A stretch of 64,000 bases of DNA from Paenibacillus taichungensis (GTDB taxonomy: Bacteria; Bacillota; Bacilli; Paenibacillales; Paenibacillaceae). This document shows, piece after piece, positions 46,648-54,882 of this stretch (positions are counted from its first letter, which is position 1; every line of letters starts with the position of its first letter). The translations under genes were made by a program, and so were the position numbers. The stretch lies in the NCBI RefSeq assembly GCF_003287275.1, contig NZ_QEVW01000009.1:62001-126000 (forward strand). Reading direction: 5' to 3'. The notes beneath the pieces were generated by a model. The model did not search any database. It had not been told where the DNA came from and saw only the letters and a program-made list of their open reading frames with translations.

Positions 46648-47100
46648 ATGTCCGAAGCCGTCACACAATTGACTGAATCTCTTTTACAGCAATTCAAGAA
46701 CGAAACCTTTGTGCTCTTGAGCACCGTGGACATTGAATCTGGAGGTCCGACATCAACAGCAATCTCCTGGATTTATGCGGAGAATGCTTCTACCCTTCGT
46801 GTGGCGATTGATCATCGTTCACGTCTCGTGAACAATATGATCGAAAATCCGGCTATTACCGTCACCATTTTTGGGGAAGAGATGGTGTATGCGGTAAACG
46901 GACGTGCTTCCGTACGACAAAATCCGTTACAGGATGTTCCGTTTAATATGTGCTGTTTCGACATTTCCATTGAAGCGGTAAGGAATGCCCTTTTTTATGG
47001 AGCCCAGCTATCTTCTGTGCCTCAATTTGTCAAAATATATGATCAGCGTGCTGCTGAGAAATTAGATGAGCAGGTTTTTACTGCAATGAAAAAAGCCTAG
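46648..47100 (+). CDS. Pyridoxamine 5'-phosphate oxidase-like (split-barrel flavin-binding) protein
   Basis: 150 aa. The segment ETFVLLSTVDIESGGPTSTA and ISWIYAENASTLRVAID is the split beta-barrel pattern that binds FMN or F420-like cofactors, with RSRLVNNMIENPAITVTIFG following. No evidence for true PNPOx activity. It has its own promoter; its stop codon lies inside the terminator stem shared with the converging gene. Confidence 0.8.
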   Translation: MSEAVTQLTESLLQQFKNETFVLLSTVDIESGGPTSTAISWIYAENASTLRVAIDHRSRLVNNMIENPAITVTIFGEEMVYAVNGRASVRQNPLQDVPFNMCCFDISIEAVRNALFYGAQLSSVPQFVKIYDQRAAEKLDEQVFTAMKKA

Positions 47101-47125
47101 TGAGAGATCACTGGGCTTTTTGTTG
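47090..47125. terminator. Bidirectional terminator overlapping two gene ends
   Basis: AAAAAGCCTAGTGA (47090-47103) pairs with TCACTGGGCTTTTT (47108-47121) around GAGA. The stem contains the stop codon of the + strand gene and the stop of the - strand gene at 47108-47110. Confidence 0.9.
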
Positions 47126-47803
47126 TTTTTTGTCTGAAGAATGCAGCTGCTGCATTTGTTGTTCACGTTCAACGTGTTCATCCGGATTTTGACGGACCTT
47201 GACATCTTTGGGTAGTTGGGGAATGATCCGGCCCACCATGTCAGCGAGTTCTGAAGCGAAACCGGATATTGGATGACCTTGACGAATATGCTCACCAATT
47301 TCCTTAATGCGTTCAGTGACATCAGCATCTGCGGTAACAATGGAATCCACACCTTCCGGATCTTTGCGGAGGGCTTCGGCTACAGAGTATTTAATTGTAC
47401 CTACTCGTGCACGTTCCAGTTCACCGTCAACATCAATGCCAACTACGGCTGTATTGCCAAGAATGACACAGTTGGCATCTTTGACACCTTCCACTTGCTT
47501 GGCAAGTGTTTTGAGGTGGGTGACCCTTTTTCCATTTGGCATACGATCGGCCTTGGTGTTGTCCATGACGTTTTTCTCATGAACCTCACCTGTATTTTCG
47601 GTCAGATGGTCCATAGCTGAAGGGTGCAACCGATCTTCCTGTGTATTGAGCATGTGAGATCCTTTCCGTTGGTCTTGCTGAGTTGTAACATTTCCTCCGT
47701 AACCTCTGGCATGCTGACCTTGTTGCTGCGAGGCATTACGTGTAGAACTGTTGCAGCCTGTAAGTATAAAGATCAGAAGCAGCGTGCAAATCCAATATTT
47801 CAT
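47108..47803 (-). CDS. ylaJ: YhcN/YlaJ family sporulation lipoprotein
   Basis: 231 aa. Lipoprotein signal with lipobox ILTGC (Cys17), a Gln/Asn/His-rich linker, then the YhcN/YlaJ domain from about residue 90: HLKTLAKQVEGVKDANCVI, TAVVGIDVDGELERARV and IVTADADVTERIKEIG. In Bacillus these lipoproteins are made in the forespore and affect germination and cortex. The gene lies in the usual typA...phoH neighbourhood. Confidence 0.85.
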   Translation of the reverse strand: MKYWICTLLLIFILTGCNSSTRNASQQQGQHARGYGGNVTTQQDQRKGSHMLNTQEDRLHPSAMDHLTENTGEVHEKNVMDNTKADRMPNGKRVTHLKTLAKQVEGVKDANCVILGNTAVVGIDVDGELERARVGTIKYSVAEALRKDPEGVDSIVTADADVTERIKEIGEHIRQGHPISGFASELADMVGRIIPQLPKDVKVRQNPDEHVEREQQMQQLHSSDKKQQKAQ

Positions 47804-47956
47804 AAATGTTCATCCTTTCTTGGAGTTTTTCAGAATGGTTGACAATTATTTTGTCCTAGTCGAATACATTTATGTATGGGAGCATGATTGTCCATGTCGC
47901 TGCTGAAAGATCAAACTTATCCATGCCTTTAACGACGCCGCTTTGGAGGGGATTGA

Positions 47957-49291
47957 ATGAAAAAGATTTTTGTATTGGATACGAACGTGCTTCTGCATGA
48001 CCCCAATGCCATATTTGCCTTTGAGGAACATGAGGTAATCATTCCCGCGGTTGTACTGGAGGAGATCGACTCCAAAAAAAGAAATGCTGATGAAATTGGG
48101 CGTAATGCCCGTAATGTATCGAGACTTCTTGATGGGTTGCGTGAATTGGGACATCTGCACAGTGGCGTCCCTTTAGCTAATGGAGGCAATCTGAAAGTGG
48201 AACTGAATCATCGTAGTTTTGTGAAAGTACAAGAAATGTTTGGAGAAGTGTCCAACGATAATCGGATTTTGGCTGTCGCGCTTAATTATCAGATTGAGGA
48301 AAATGAGAAAGAGGTCGTTGAGCGACAGGTGGTTCTGGTCAGCAAGGATGTGCTCGTTCGTATTAAAGCGGATGTACTCGGTCTTTTCACACAGGATTAC
48401 TTATCAGATCGAACGGCAGGCCTTAGTGAATTATATCCAGGCTACACTGCCCTGAAGGTTCATCCGTCGGTCATAGATGAGTTTTACACATATCGCTTTC
48501 TACCGATCAAACCGTTACAGTTGTCTTATTCGCTTTACCCGAATGAATTTGTAATTCTCAAGGATGAGATGGGAACCAATAAATCGGCCTTGCTCAAAGT
48601 AAATACAGAAGGAACGAAGTTGGAACCACTTTTCCTGAGTAATGATAATGTATGGGGCATCAGTGCACGTAACGCGCAACAGCGTATGGCCCTTGAACTG
48701 CTCCTGAATGATGATATTCCACTTGTCACGATAACAGGAAAGGCGGGTACGGGGAAAACCTTGTTGGCGCTTGCCGCGGGTTTGCTCAAAGTGGAGGATG
48801 ACCATAAGTATAAAAAGTTATTGATCGCTCGTCCGGTTGTGCCAATGGGGAAAGATATCGGTTATCTCCCTGGTGAGAAAGAAGAAAAACTAAGACCATG
48901 GATGCAGCCGATTTATGATAACTTGGAATTTTTGTTTGATACCAAAAAAGCAGGCGACATTGATAAAATTTTGATGGGTCTTGGCAGTATTCAGGTCGAG
49001 GCACTCACTTATATTCGTGGACGGTCTATACCAGGGCAGTTTATCATTATCGATGAAGCTCAGAACCTGTCTCGACATGAAGTGAAGACCATAGTATCAA
49101 GGGTGGGCGAAGGCAGTAAGATTATTTTGATGGGTGACCCTGAGCAAATAGACCATCCTTATCTGGATTCTGCAAGTAATGGTTTGACGTATATTGTGGA
49201 GCGATTCAAGCAAGAGGGAATCAGTGGACACATTATGCTGGAAAAAGGAGAACGTTCCAAGCTCGCTCAGCTTGCAGCGGATTTATTGTAA
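47957..49291 (+). CDS. ylaK: PIN-domain PhoH family protein (PhoH2/YlaK)
   Basis: 444 aa. An N-terminal PIN ribonuclease domain (IFVLDTNVLLHDPNA with Asp8; VVLEEIDSKKRNADE) is fused to a PhoH ATPase with Walker A ITGKAGTGKT (about 257-266) and Walker B FIIIDEAQNLSRHE. The PIN-PhoH pair acts as an RNA-unwinding nuclease in the studied relatives. The divergent YhcN/YlaJ gene and the nearby typA reproduce the B. subtilis yla cluster. Confidence 0.92.
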   Translation: MKKIFVLDTNVLLHDPNAIFAFEEHEVIIPAVVLEEIDSKKRNADEIGRNARNVSRLLDGLRELGHLHSGVPLANGGNLKVELNHRSFVKVQEMFGEVSNDNRILAVALNYQIEENEKEVVERQVVLVSKDVLVRIKADVLGLFTQDYLSDRTAGLSELYPGYTALKVHPSVIDEFYTYRFLPIKPLQLSYSLYPNEFVILKDEMGTNKSALLKVNTEGTKLEPLFLSNDNVWGISARNAQQRMALELLLNDDIPLVTITGKAGTGKTLLALAAGLLKVEDDHKYKKLLIARPVVPMGKDIGYLPGEKEEKLRPWMQPIYDNLEFLFDTKKAGDIDKILMGLGSIQVEALTYIRGRSIPGQFIIIDEAQNLSRHEVKTIVSRVGEGSKIILMGDPEQIDHPYLDSASNGLTYIVERFKQEGISGHIMLEKGERSKLAQLAADLL

Positions 49292-49330
49292 GGTAACGGG
49301 AAGTTTATTTCCCGGAAAATGTTTCTATTG

Positions 49331-49358
49331 AACCGGCTCTTAGGGCCGGTTTTTTTGC
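49331..49358 (+). terminator. Terminator after ylaK
   Basis: AACCGGC (49331-49337) pairs with GCCGGTT (49345-49351), followed by six T. Confidence 0.88.
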
Positions 49359-49514
49359 TGAAAAAATAAAAATCAGTTATTGCACAGAACTCGATATGCT
49401 CGAGGTATGCAAAATATCGGAAAACTGTTTTTTGGCAGGATAGGACAAGAGCACTACTTATTTGTTACAATGAGTGTTGCAGGAAAAAATTAGGTGAGCA
49501 AGGAGGGGAAGTTA

Positions 49515-50795
49515 ATGAAGCGTGGACACCAGGTTGTTTTGTTCGCAGTGCTACTGCTTTCGTTAACGATTCTGTCTCCCAGCTTTGATTTTAGAGGTTC
49601 ACAACTTAATCAGGAACGAGATCAGGAAAAAGATGCATTTCCCAATACGTCATCTCGTAGCGAAGACCAACATGCCCCACTAGAGATTGTAGTCTCGATG
49701 TCTGAGACAGACTTTAAATCGTTTAAAAAGATGGCTAATGAAGTCGCAACTTCTGAACATGTGGAAATCAGTCTTCGGAATTTGGAGCCAGTTACATATA
49801 AGCGAGTGCTTGATAATCAATTTTCGGTAGGAGAGAGCGGGGATATTATTCTTCTGGATAGCGCGGAAGTTCAATATCATGCCAAAAAAGGACATCTGTA
49901 TCCGTTAAACGGTACAACACTGTCCAAGTCTTTAGGAGAAACTGTGGTTGGCTTGCGGGAAATGACAGAGTGGAATGGTTACCAATGGGGGATGCCGTTT
50001 GATTTTGACGCTTATGTACTCGCAGCTCGCTCTCCATTTCTGGACGAAGCCGGTTTGGCAGGTTTACCCGAAAATAAGGAACAATGGATCAAACTTGTAC
50101 AACAAGCAACGCAAGATGGAACGGATTTGATAAGCATAAACTTAAATGACCTTCACGCGGTAAGTGCGTGGTTAAATCAGTTTGAGCCAGGCATGGCCCC
50201 TGACCAAATAAAGAAAGCGCAAACTTCTTCCCAAACAGAGGCGTACCAACAAATCATACAGCTATTGGATCAAATTCAGTCGTATATTACAGCCGAATCC
50301 ATAAATCCGATGTTCTCTTCTTCTGATGAGCAGGCAGGAACTCCTATGGTAGTAACGTTGCTTTCTCGTTTGTTGAGTGGAGATCAAAGCGTGGCAGGCG
50401 AACAGAGTCCATCGGAGAAGATAGCTCTTAGTGCGTTAGAACCGCTAAAATCAAGAAGTCTTGTTATTGCAGCTGGCTCACTTGAAGCGGAAGAAGCCAG
50501 TCGCTGGATTGAAGGAATGACTTCCTCCGCCGTGCAGTCGGAGTGGTACCAACAGGCTAACTATTTACCAGCAAAGCAACAGGAACTAGATCTTGAGTCA
50601 CAGAAACTAATAACGAAGTATGATACGACTGATGTAAAATCCTGGTTTCCGGCTGAATCTTCACAGGCTGTAATGACGGAAAGTTCTATACTAACTTCTG
50701 CCTTTCAAAAGAAGATCCAACAACTTCTCGCGGGAGAGATCACGGCTAATCAATATGTCAAAAGTATTATTGCCTTGCAAAGCTCGTCAAAATGA
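49515..50795 (+). CDS. Secreted solute-binding-like protein (orphan)
   Basis: 426 aa from ATG 49515, 7 bases after AAGGAGGGG. A signal or anchor helix spans about residues 7-22 without a lipobox Cys, followed by an acidic linker. The rest has the fold pattern of ABC sugar-binding proteins (family 1): GESGDIILLDSAEVQYHAKK, WNGYQWGMPFDFDAYVLAAR, and a C-terminal ITANQYVKSI helix. No permease or ATPase is nearby, so a sensory or wall-associated role is possible. Its last 9 bases overlap the converging gene. Confidence 0.7.
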   Translation: MKRGHQVVLFAVLLLSLTILSPSFDFRGSQLNQERDQEKDAFPNTSSRSEDQHAPLEIVVSMSETDFKSFKKMANEVATSEHVEISLRNLEPVTYKRVLDNQFSVGESGDIILLDSAEVQYHAKKGHLYPLNGTTLSKSLGETVVGLREMTEWNGYQWGMPFDFDAYVLAARSPFLDEAGLAGLPENKEQWIKLVQQATQDGTDLISINLNDLHAVSAWLNQFEPGMAPDQIKKAQTSSQTEAYQQIIQLLDQIQSYITAESINPMFSSSDEQAGTPMVVTLLSRLLSGDQSVAGEQSPSEKIALSALEPLKSRSLVIAAGSLEAEEASRWIEGMTSSAVQSEWYQQANYLPAKQQELDLESQKLITKYDTTDVKSWFPAESSQAVMTESSILTSAFQKKIQQLLAGEITANQYVKSIIALQSSSK

Positions 50796-51866
50796 AATGG
50801 CGAGCTTTACTTCAAGTATACCTTTGCTTGTGGATACCTCTGTGGCTTTGACAAAGGACAGAATTTTCTGGGGGTAAAATCCGAGATCGAATTCTCGTTC
50901 CAGCATACGACGTGTGGTATCGGGCAGTTCTAACTGATTAAACACAAGTTTATCGACATGAAATCGAATTGAATTCTGAGGTTCATCCTCGACCGTATAA
51001 TGACCTTCGATGCTTAATTGCAACTGATCACGCTGCCCAGAAGCAGTGATTCGATCTTTGTCGAACTGAAAGGCAAAGTCTTCAAATATCGGATTCTGTG
51101 ATCGAAGAAACGTATTCAGCTCATCTTGTCCAATTCGAATGGTGTACGATGTTCCGGTAGTGGAGATTCCTCCGTTTTGTTCCTGAATAAACTGTGGCAG
51201 GTTCTGCATAGCTGATGCCAATGCTTTAAAATATCGCTTGACCTCGTATATGCCGATGTTCTCCCAATAGATGGTCAACTCATCCATCAATTTCTGCATG
51301 GCTGCAGCATCCCCGCTGGCAGCTACTTTTCCGTCCACTTCTTTCTGCAATGCAAGTACCCGTTCCCGTTGATTTTGAAGATTATTTTTGAGTTCAGACA
51401 GCTCTGCGGAGGTCTGATTAATCTGGACAGACGTTTGCTGCATGGTGCGATATTGATCCTGATACTTGTCCAGAACAGCATGATCCCTGCCAATAATAAT
51501 CTGATAGTAATCGTATAGAATGAACAGGTCCTTAATGGATCTTGCCCCGAGCACTGTCATCAAGAGACTATCACGCTCCCCGGTATAGTAGGATCTTACA
51601 ACTGCACCCGCTCGGTCTTGCTGAGTATGTATCTGGTCTTCCTGTTCCTGAAGCTGAATGGATAATGTCTGACGCTGTTCGTCCAGCTGGTTCTGTCTTG
51701 CTGCGATCCGTTCGATCTCATGATCGATTTCGACGATGGATAGGCTTTGTTGCAATATATCACGTGTTTCCTCAGATGAAGGCTCTCCATAGGCATAAGT
51801 CCAAGGTAGCTGGATCAAAAATATAATACATACGATGAAGCCATGAATGCCGTATCGACGTTTCAC
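50787..51866 (-). CDS. Secreted coiled-coil protein of unknown function
   Basis: 359 aa. Signal peptide (about 1-27, ending TYAYGE), then a long coiled coil (about 38-205; DHEIERIAARQNQLDEQR, SELKNNLQNQRERVLALQ) resembling the N-terminal part of PcsB/EnvC/CwlO-type wall hydrolase regulators, and a C-terminal beta-rich domain of ~150 residues (YTIRIGQDELNTFL, LQLSIEGHYTVEDE) that I do not recognise. No catalytic NlpC/P60 or LytM domain is present. It could be a regulator of a hydrolase. GAATGAGGGG precedes the ATG. Confidence 0.72.
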   Translation of the reverse strand: MKRRYGIHGFIVCIIFLIQLPWTYAYGEPSSEETRDILQQSLSIVEIDHEIERIAARQNQLDEQRQTLSIQLQEQEDQIHTQQDRAGAVVRSYYTGERDSLLMTVLGARSIKDLFILYDYYQIIIGRDHAVLDKYQDQYRTMQQTSVQINQTSAELSELKNNLQNQRERVLALQKEVDGKVAASGDAAAMQKLMDELTIYWENIGIYEVKRYFKALASAMQNLPQFIQEQNGGISTTGTSYTIRIGQDELNTFLRSQNPIFEDFAFQFDKDRITASGQRDQLQLSIEGHYTVEDEPQNSIRFHVDKLVFNQLELPDTTRRMLEREFDLGFYPQKILSFVKATEVSTSKGILEVKLAISF

Positions 51867-51999
51867 CCCTCATTCTCCTTTCCATATCTACATGTGATGC
51901 GTACAGGCTTATCTCTTCCAGACAATATATGAAATAGATACGTGAAATATCCGTAGTGGTTACATAACACAAAGAATAGTCATTTAATCTGAAAACGAC

Positions 52000-52032
52000 A
52001 AAAAAGCAATCCGACATTAGCCGGATCGCTTT
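52000..52032 (-). terminator. Terminator of the DUF2626 gene
   Basis: Read on the minus strand, AAAGCGATCCGG pairs with TCGGATTGCTTTTTT (+ coordinates 52021-52032 and 52000-52014), with a T run at the end. Confidence 0.78.
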
Positions 52033-52047
52033 GATGCTGCTGGCGGA

Positions 52048-52284
52048 TCAGAGCGGCAAATCCATTTGGAATACGGTCCAGTAGCTGAACCCTGTGAAAG
52101 TCACGATCATATAACCCCAGAAGAGCAATATGTACGTACGTTCGGTAAATTTCAAGTATCCCAAAATGACAAAAAACGCAGTCTGCAGGAAAAAAAGCAA
52201 AGCCATTTCGACTAAGTCTCCCGCAAAAGCCATCAGGCCAATCGCTAGCGTGAAGAACCCGAGTACCCGAAACATGCGTGCCAC
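52048..52284 (-). CDS. DUF2626 small membrane protein (YqgY-like)
   Basis: 78 aa starting at GTG (complement of 52282-52284) just after GAGAGGAGG. It contains three helices: MFRVLGFFTLAIGLMAFAGD, EMALLFFLQTAFFVILGYLK and YILLFWGYMIVTFTGFSYWT. The arrangement and Tyr/Trp pattern match the DUF2626 family (B. subtilis YqgY). The longer frame up to 52362 adds non-homologous residues. Function unknown. Confidence 0.75.
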   Translation of the reverse strand: MARMFRVLGFFTLAIGLMAFAGDLVEMALLFFLQTAFFVILGYLKFTERTYILLFWGYMIVTFTGFSYWTVFQMDLPL

Positions 52285-52599
52285 GGTAAGTCCTCCTCTC
52301 CTATGTACGATCATAGATTGTCTACACAACATTATACCGGGAAAGGAAAAAGGTGTAAACAAAATTGGATATGAAAGCGAATTCTTTTTTTGACCTAAAA
52401 GAGTTAAAGTATGGTTAGTTTTGCATATGTAACGTATGAGTACTCATAAATGTGGAAATACATTTTAGTATGAAATCAATTCTATGAACTCTATGAGAGG
52501 CATAAGAATGAATAAAGCAGCTTTTATACCTAATTCACATGCCGGGAACTCGGTTATGGGGACGGTTATTTTAGGATGTTGTTAGGAGGGTATTATAGC
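52285..52599. other. Divergent intergenic region before the RsfA-type regulator
   Basis: 315 bp without a gene. It is AT-rich, with a run of ACTCATAAATG/CATTTTAGTATG-like near-repeats around 52439-52475 that could be promoter elements for a sporulation sigma factor, but no pair of boxes has convincing spacing. The ribosome site AGGAGGG of the next gene is at 52584-52590. Confidence 0.5.
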
Positions 52600-53250
52600 A
52601 TGACTGCAGTGAGACAGGATGCTTGGAGTACAGAGGACGATTTGATTTTGGCTGAGGTTACTTTGCGTCATATTCGGGAAGGAAGTACACAACTGGCTGC
52701 ATTTGAAGAGGTTGGCGAAAAAATAGGCAGAACTTCTGCCGCTTGCGGTTTTCGCTGGAACAGCTGTGTACGTAAGAAGTATGAGTCTGCTATAAGCAAT
52801 GCTAAGGCTCAACGACAAAAACGTAGTTATCTTCGCAAACAACCGGCATTGCTTGGACCACAAGTAGCAGCTTTGTCCACCCTAGATACAGAAGAAAATC
52901 TGTACAAGGCGGATGGTATTTCGGAAGACTCCCTATCCATCGATGCAGTTATACGATTCTTGCGGCAATGGAAGGGAACTGTACAGGAAAACGGTCGCCA
53001 GCTTAAAATGCTTGAGAAAGAGCTTCGTGAAAAAGAGGATGAACTTCATGAACTGCGTTGCGAGAATGATCGTCTGTCTAAGGAAGTGAATGAAGTACAG
53101 ACGGATTATCGTGTTGTAAACGACGATTATAAAGCGCTGATTCAGATTATGGATCGTGCTCGCAGACTTGCATTTCTGACAGAAGAAGAAGAGGAACTCA
53201 AAACGAGATTCAAAATGGATGCCAACGGGAATCTGGAACGAATTGAATAA
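52600..53250 (+). CDS. RsfA family transcription factor (YlbO/GerR-like)
   Basis: 216 aa from ATG 52600, 9 bases after AGGAGGG. The N-terminal Myb/SANT-like domain (QDAWSTEDDLILAEVTLRHI, then GRTSAACGFRWNSCVRKKY) binds DNA; a C-terminal coiled coil (LEKELREKEDELHELRCEND) probably dimerises. RsfA (forespore) and YlbO/GerR (mother cell) regulate sporulation genes in Bacillus. Position before panE-bshC-mraZ matches ylbO. A terminator follows. Confidence 0.85.
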   Translation: MTAVRQDAWSTEDDLILAEVTLRHIREGSTQLAAFEEVGEKIGRTSAACGFRWNSCVRKKYESAISNAKAQRQKRSYLRKQPALLGPQVAALSTLDTEENLYKADGISEDSLSIDAVIRFLRQWKGTVQENGRQLKMLEKELREKEDELHELRCENDRLSKEVNEVQTDYRVVNDDYKALIQIMDRARRLAFLTEEEEELKTRFKMDANGNLERIE

Positions 53251-53287
53251 AAGCAAACAATGTCTGATGATCAGCATTAGATTAGGG

Positions 53288-53332
53288 CCCGTCACACCTC
53301 CGTTACATAACGGCGGGTATGATGGGTTTTTT
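53288..53332 (+). terminator. Terminator after the RsfA-type gene
   Basis: CCCGTCA...CCGTT (53288-53304) pairs with AACGG...TGATGGG (53309-53326) with small internal mismatches, followed by six T. Confidence 0.82.
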
Positions 53333-53394
53333 GTTTGCTGTTTTTGTTCTATTATATATAAAAGCAACTATTGGAGCAGAGGTAGGGATGCAGC

Positions 53395-54357
53395 ATGATC
53401 ATTGACGTTGTAGGATCAGGGTCACTGGGTCTTTTGTATGGAGGTAAGCTTCAGGACGCAGGTAACGAGGTTCGATTTTGGACCAGGACGGCCGAACAGG
53501 CAAATAAACTGAGTATCGAAGGATTCAAGGTCATTGAACCTGAGAATACCATCCAGATTACACCTGATCATATTCAGGCCAAGCCGATTACGGAGTTAAC
53601 CCGAGTATGGGAACACTCGCCTGGAGATTGGCTACTTTTAATGGTGAAACAGACAGCGATACATAATGTTATGCGGGAAATTAGTTCATTGAAGACGCGA
53701 GTGCTCAATATCGCATGTTTCCAAAATGGTGTTGGGCATCTGGATCATGTGCAATCCAATATGGCACATTCCAATGTATACAGCGTCATAACCACAGAAG
53801 GGGCGAAACGTCAGCATGATGGAGTCATCCGTGCAGGTATAGGAGAGACCTGGTTGGGCAAAAGTGCAGATGTACGTATCTCATCTCTAACGACAATGGA
53901 TCAAAATGAACCCATTCGTTTACAGGGACTTTTGCAGCAGGCAGGATTTGGCTGTACAGTGTCGAATGAAATCGATAAGCTGATTTATAGGAAGTTGCTA
54001 ATCAATGCTGTCATTAACCCACTTACCGCGATATGGCGTATTCCTAACGGTGAGTTAATTACAAAGGAAGAGCGAATCATGTTTATGCGACAGCTGTACG
54101 ATGAGGCATTGGCGGTATATAGAGCAAGTGGAATACTTCTTGATTCGGATGTGTGGGAACAAATCCTCTCTGTCTGTCGTTCCACAGCCTCGAATACATC
54201 TTCCATGCTGTCAGATGTACTGCATGGACAACAAACGGAGGTGCAATCCATTAACGGGCAAATCGTGAGCATGGCGTGTCGGTGTGGCCTGTCTGCTCCA
54301 ACGCATGAAGTACTGCTTCATCTGATTGAAGGTATGCAACCGGAAGGAGTGAGTTAA
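53395..54357 (+). CDS. panE: 2-dehydropantoate 2-reductase (ketopantoate reductase)
   Basis: 320 aa NADPH-dependent reductase of pantothenate/CoA synthesis. The nucleotide motif VVGSGSLGLLYGGKL (5-19) opens the protein; the catalytic Lys is in YRKLLINAVINPLTAIW (about 197-213), and the Asn/Glu/Ser region follows. Corresponds to YlbQ of Bacillus by position. Its TAA overlaps the ATG of the DUF3397 gene by one base. Confidence 0.9.
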   Translation: MIIDVVGSGSLGLLYGGKLQDAGNEVRFWTRTAEQANKLSIEGFKVIEPENTIQITPDHIQAKPITELTRVWEHSPGDWLLLMVKQTAIHNVMREISSLKTRVLNIACFQNGVGHLDHVQSNMAHSNVYSVITTEGAKRQHDGVIRAGIGETWLGKSADVRISSLTTMDQNEPIRLQGLLQQAGFGCTVSNEIDKLIYRKLLINAVINPLTAIWRIPNGELITKEERIMFMRQLYDEALAVYRASGILLDSDVWEQILSVCRSTASNTSSMLSDVLHGQQTEVQSINGQIVSMACRCGLSAPTHEVLLHLIEGMQPEGVS

Positions 54358-54731
54358 TGGGATTTTTTATTGTGCTGAGCATACTGCCGTTCTTTCCGTT
54401 TTTTCTTGTGTATTGGATCATGTATGGATGGAAGAAAGATAAGCGTGTGGCTTTGAGCTCGGCAATGGATGTAACAACCTTATTCCTTATATTCTCTGTA
54501 TCGGCGTTATTCAACTTAACATTTGATTCGAATTTTGGATTTTATTTAACATTAATACTCATACTAATAGCGCTTGGATTCATCGGAGGAGCACAAAATC
54601 GGCTCAAAGGTAAGGTCGATGGGGGTAGAATGTTCCGGGCCGTTTGGCGCATGGCTTTTGTCATAATGAGTTTTGGGTATGTTTTGTTTACTATATTTGG
54701 ATTATTTAGATACTTCATGAAACAGATGTGA
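54357..54731 (+). CDS. DUF3397 membrane protein
   Basis: 124 aa, four helices (about 2-22, 36-54, 61-80, 97-118) with the basic loop GWKKDKRVAL and AQNRLKGKVDGGRMFR. The DUF3397 family is usually located next to panE/bshC in Bacillales. Translationally coupled to panE. Function unknown. Confidence 0.8.
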   Translation: MGFFIVLSILPFFPFFLVYWIMYGWKKDKRVALSSAMDVTTLFLIFSVSALFNLTFDSNFGFYLTLILILIALGFIGGAQNRLKGKVDGGRMFRAVWRMAFVIMSFGYVLFTIFGLFRYFMKQM

Positions 54732-54788
54732 GGATACATAACGCAAAAGGGGTAAAAAATGTGTCGATTTTGTCGAAAACTGAAAAAA

Positions 54789-54824
54789 ACATTACTTTCT
54801 GAAAAAGTAATGTAGATTTTTTTG
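54789..54824 (+). terminator. Terminator between DUF3397 gene and the opp operon
   Basis: ACATTACTTT (54789-54798) pairs with AAAGTAATGT (54804-54813), then AGATTTTTTT. A -10-like TATAAT with upstream TG (54834-54841) follows at once and may start oppA transcription (-35 weak). Confidence 0.85.
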
Positions 54825-54882
54825 ACCGGTGGTTGTATAATCTATAAACATATACCACATCAATTTAGGGGGAAAGTGTTAG

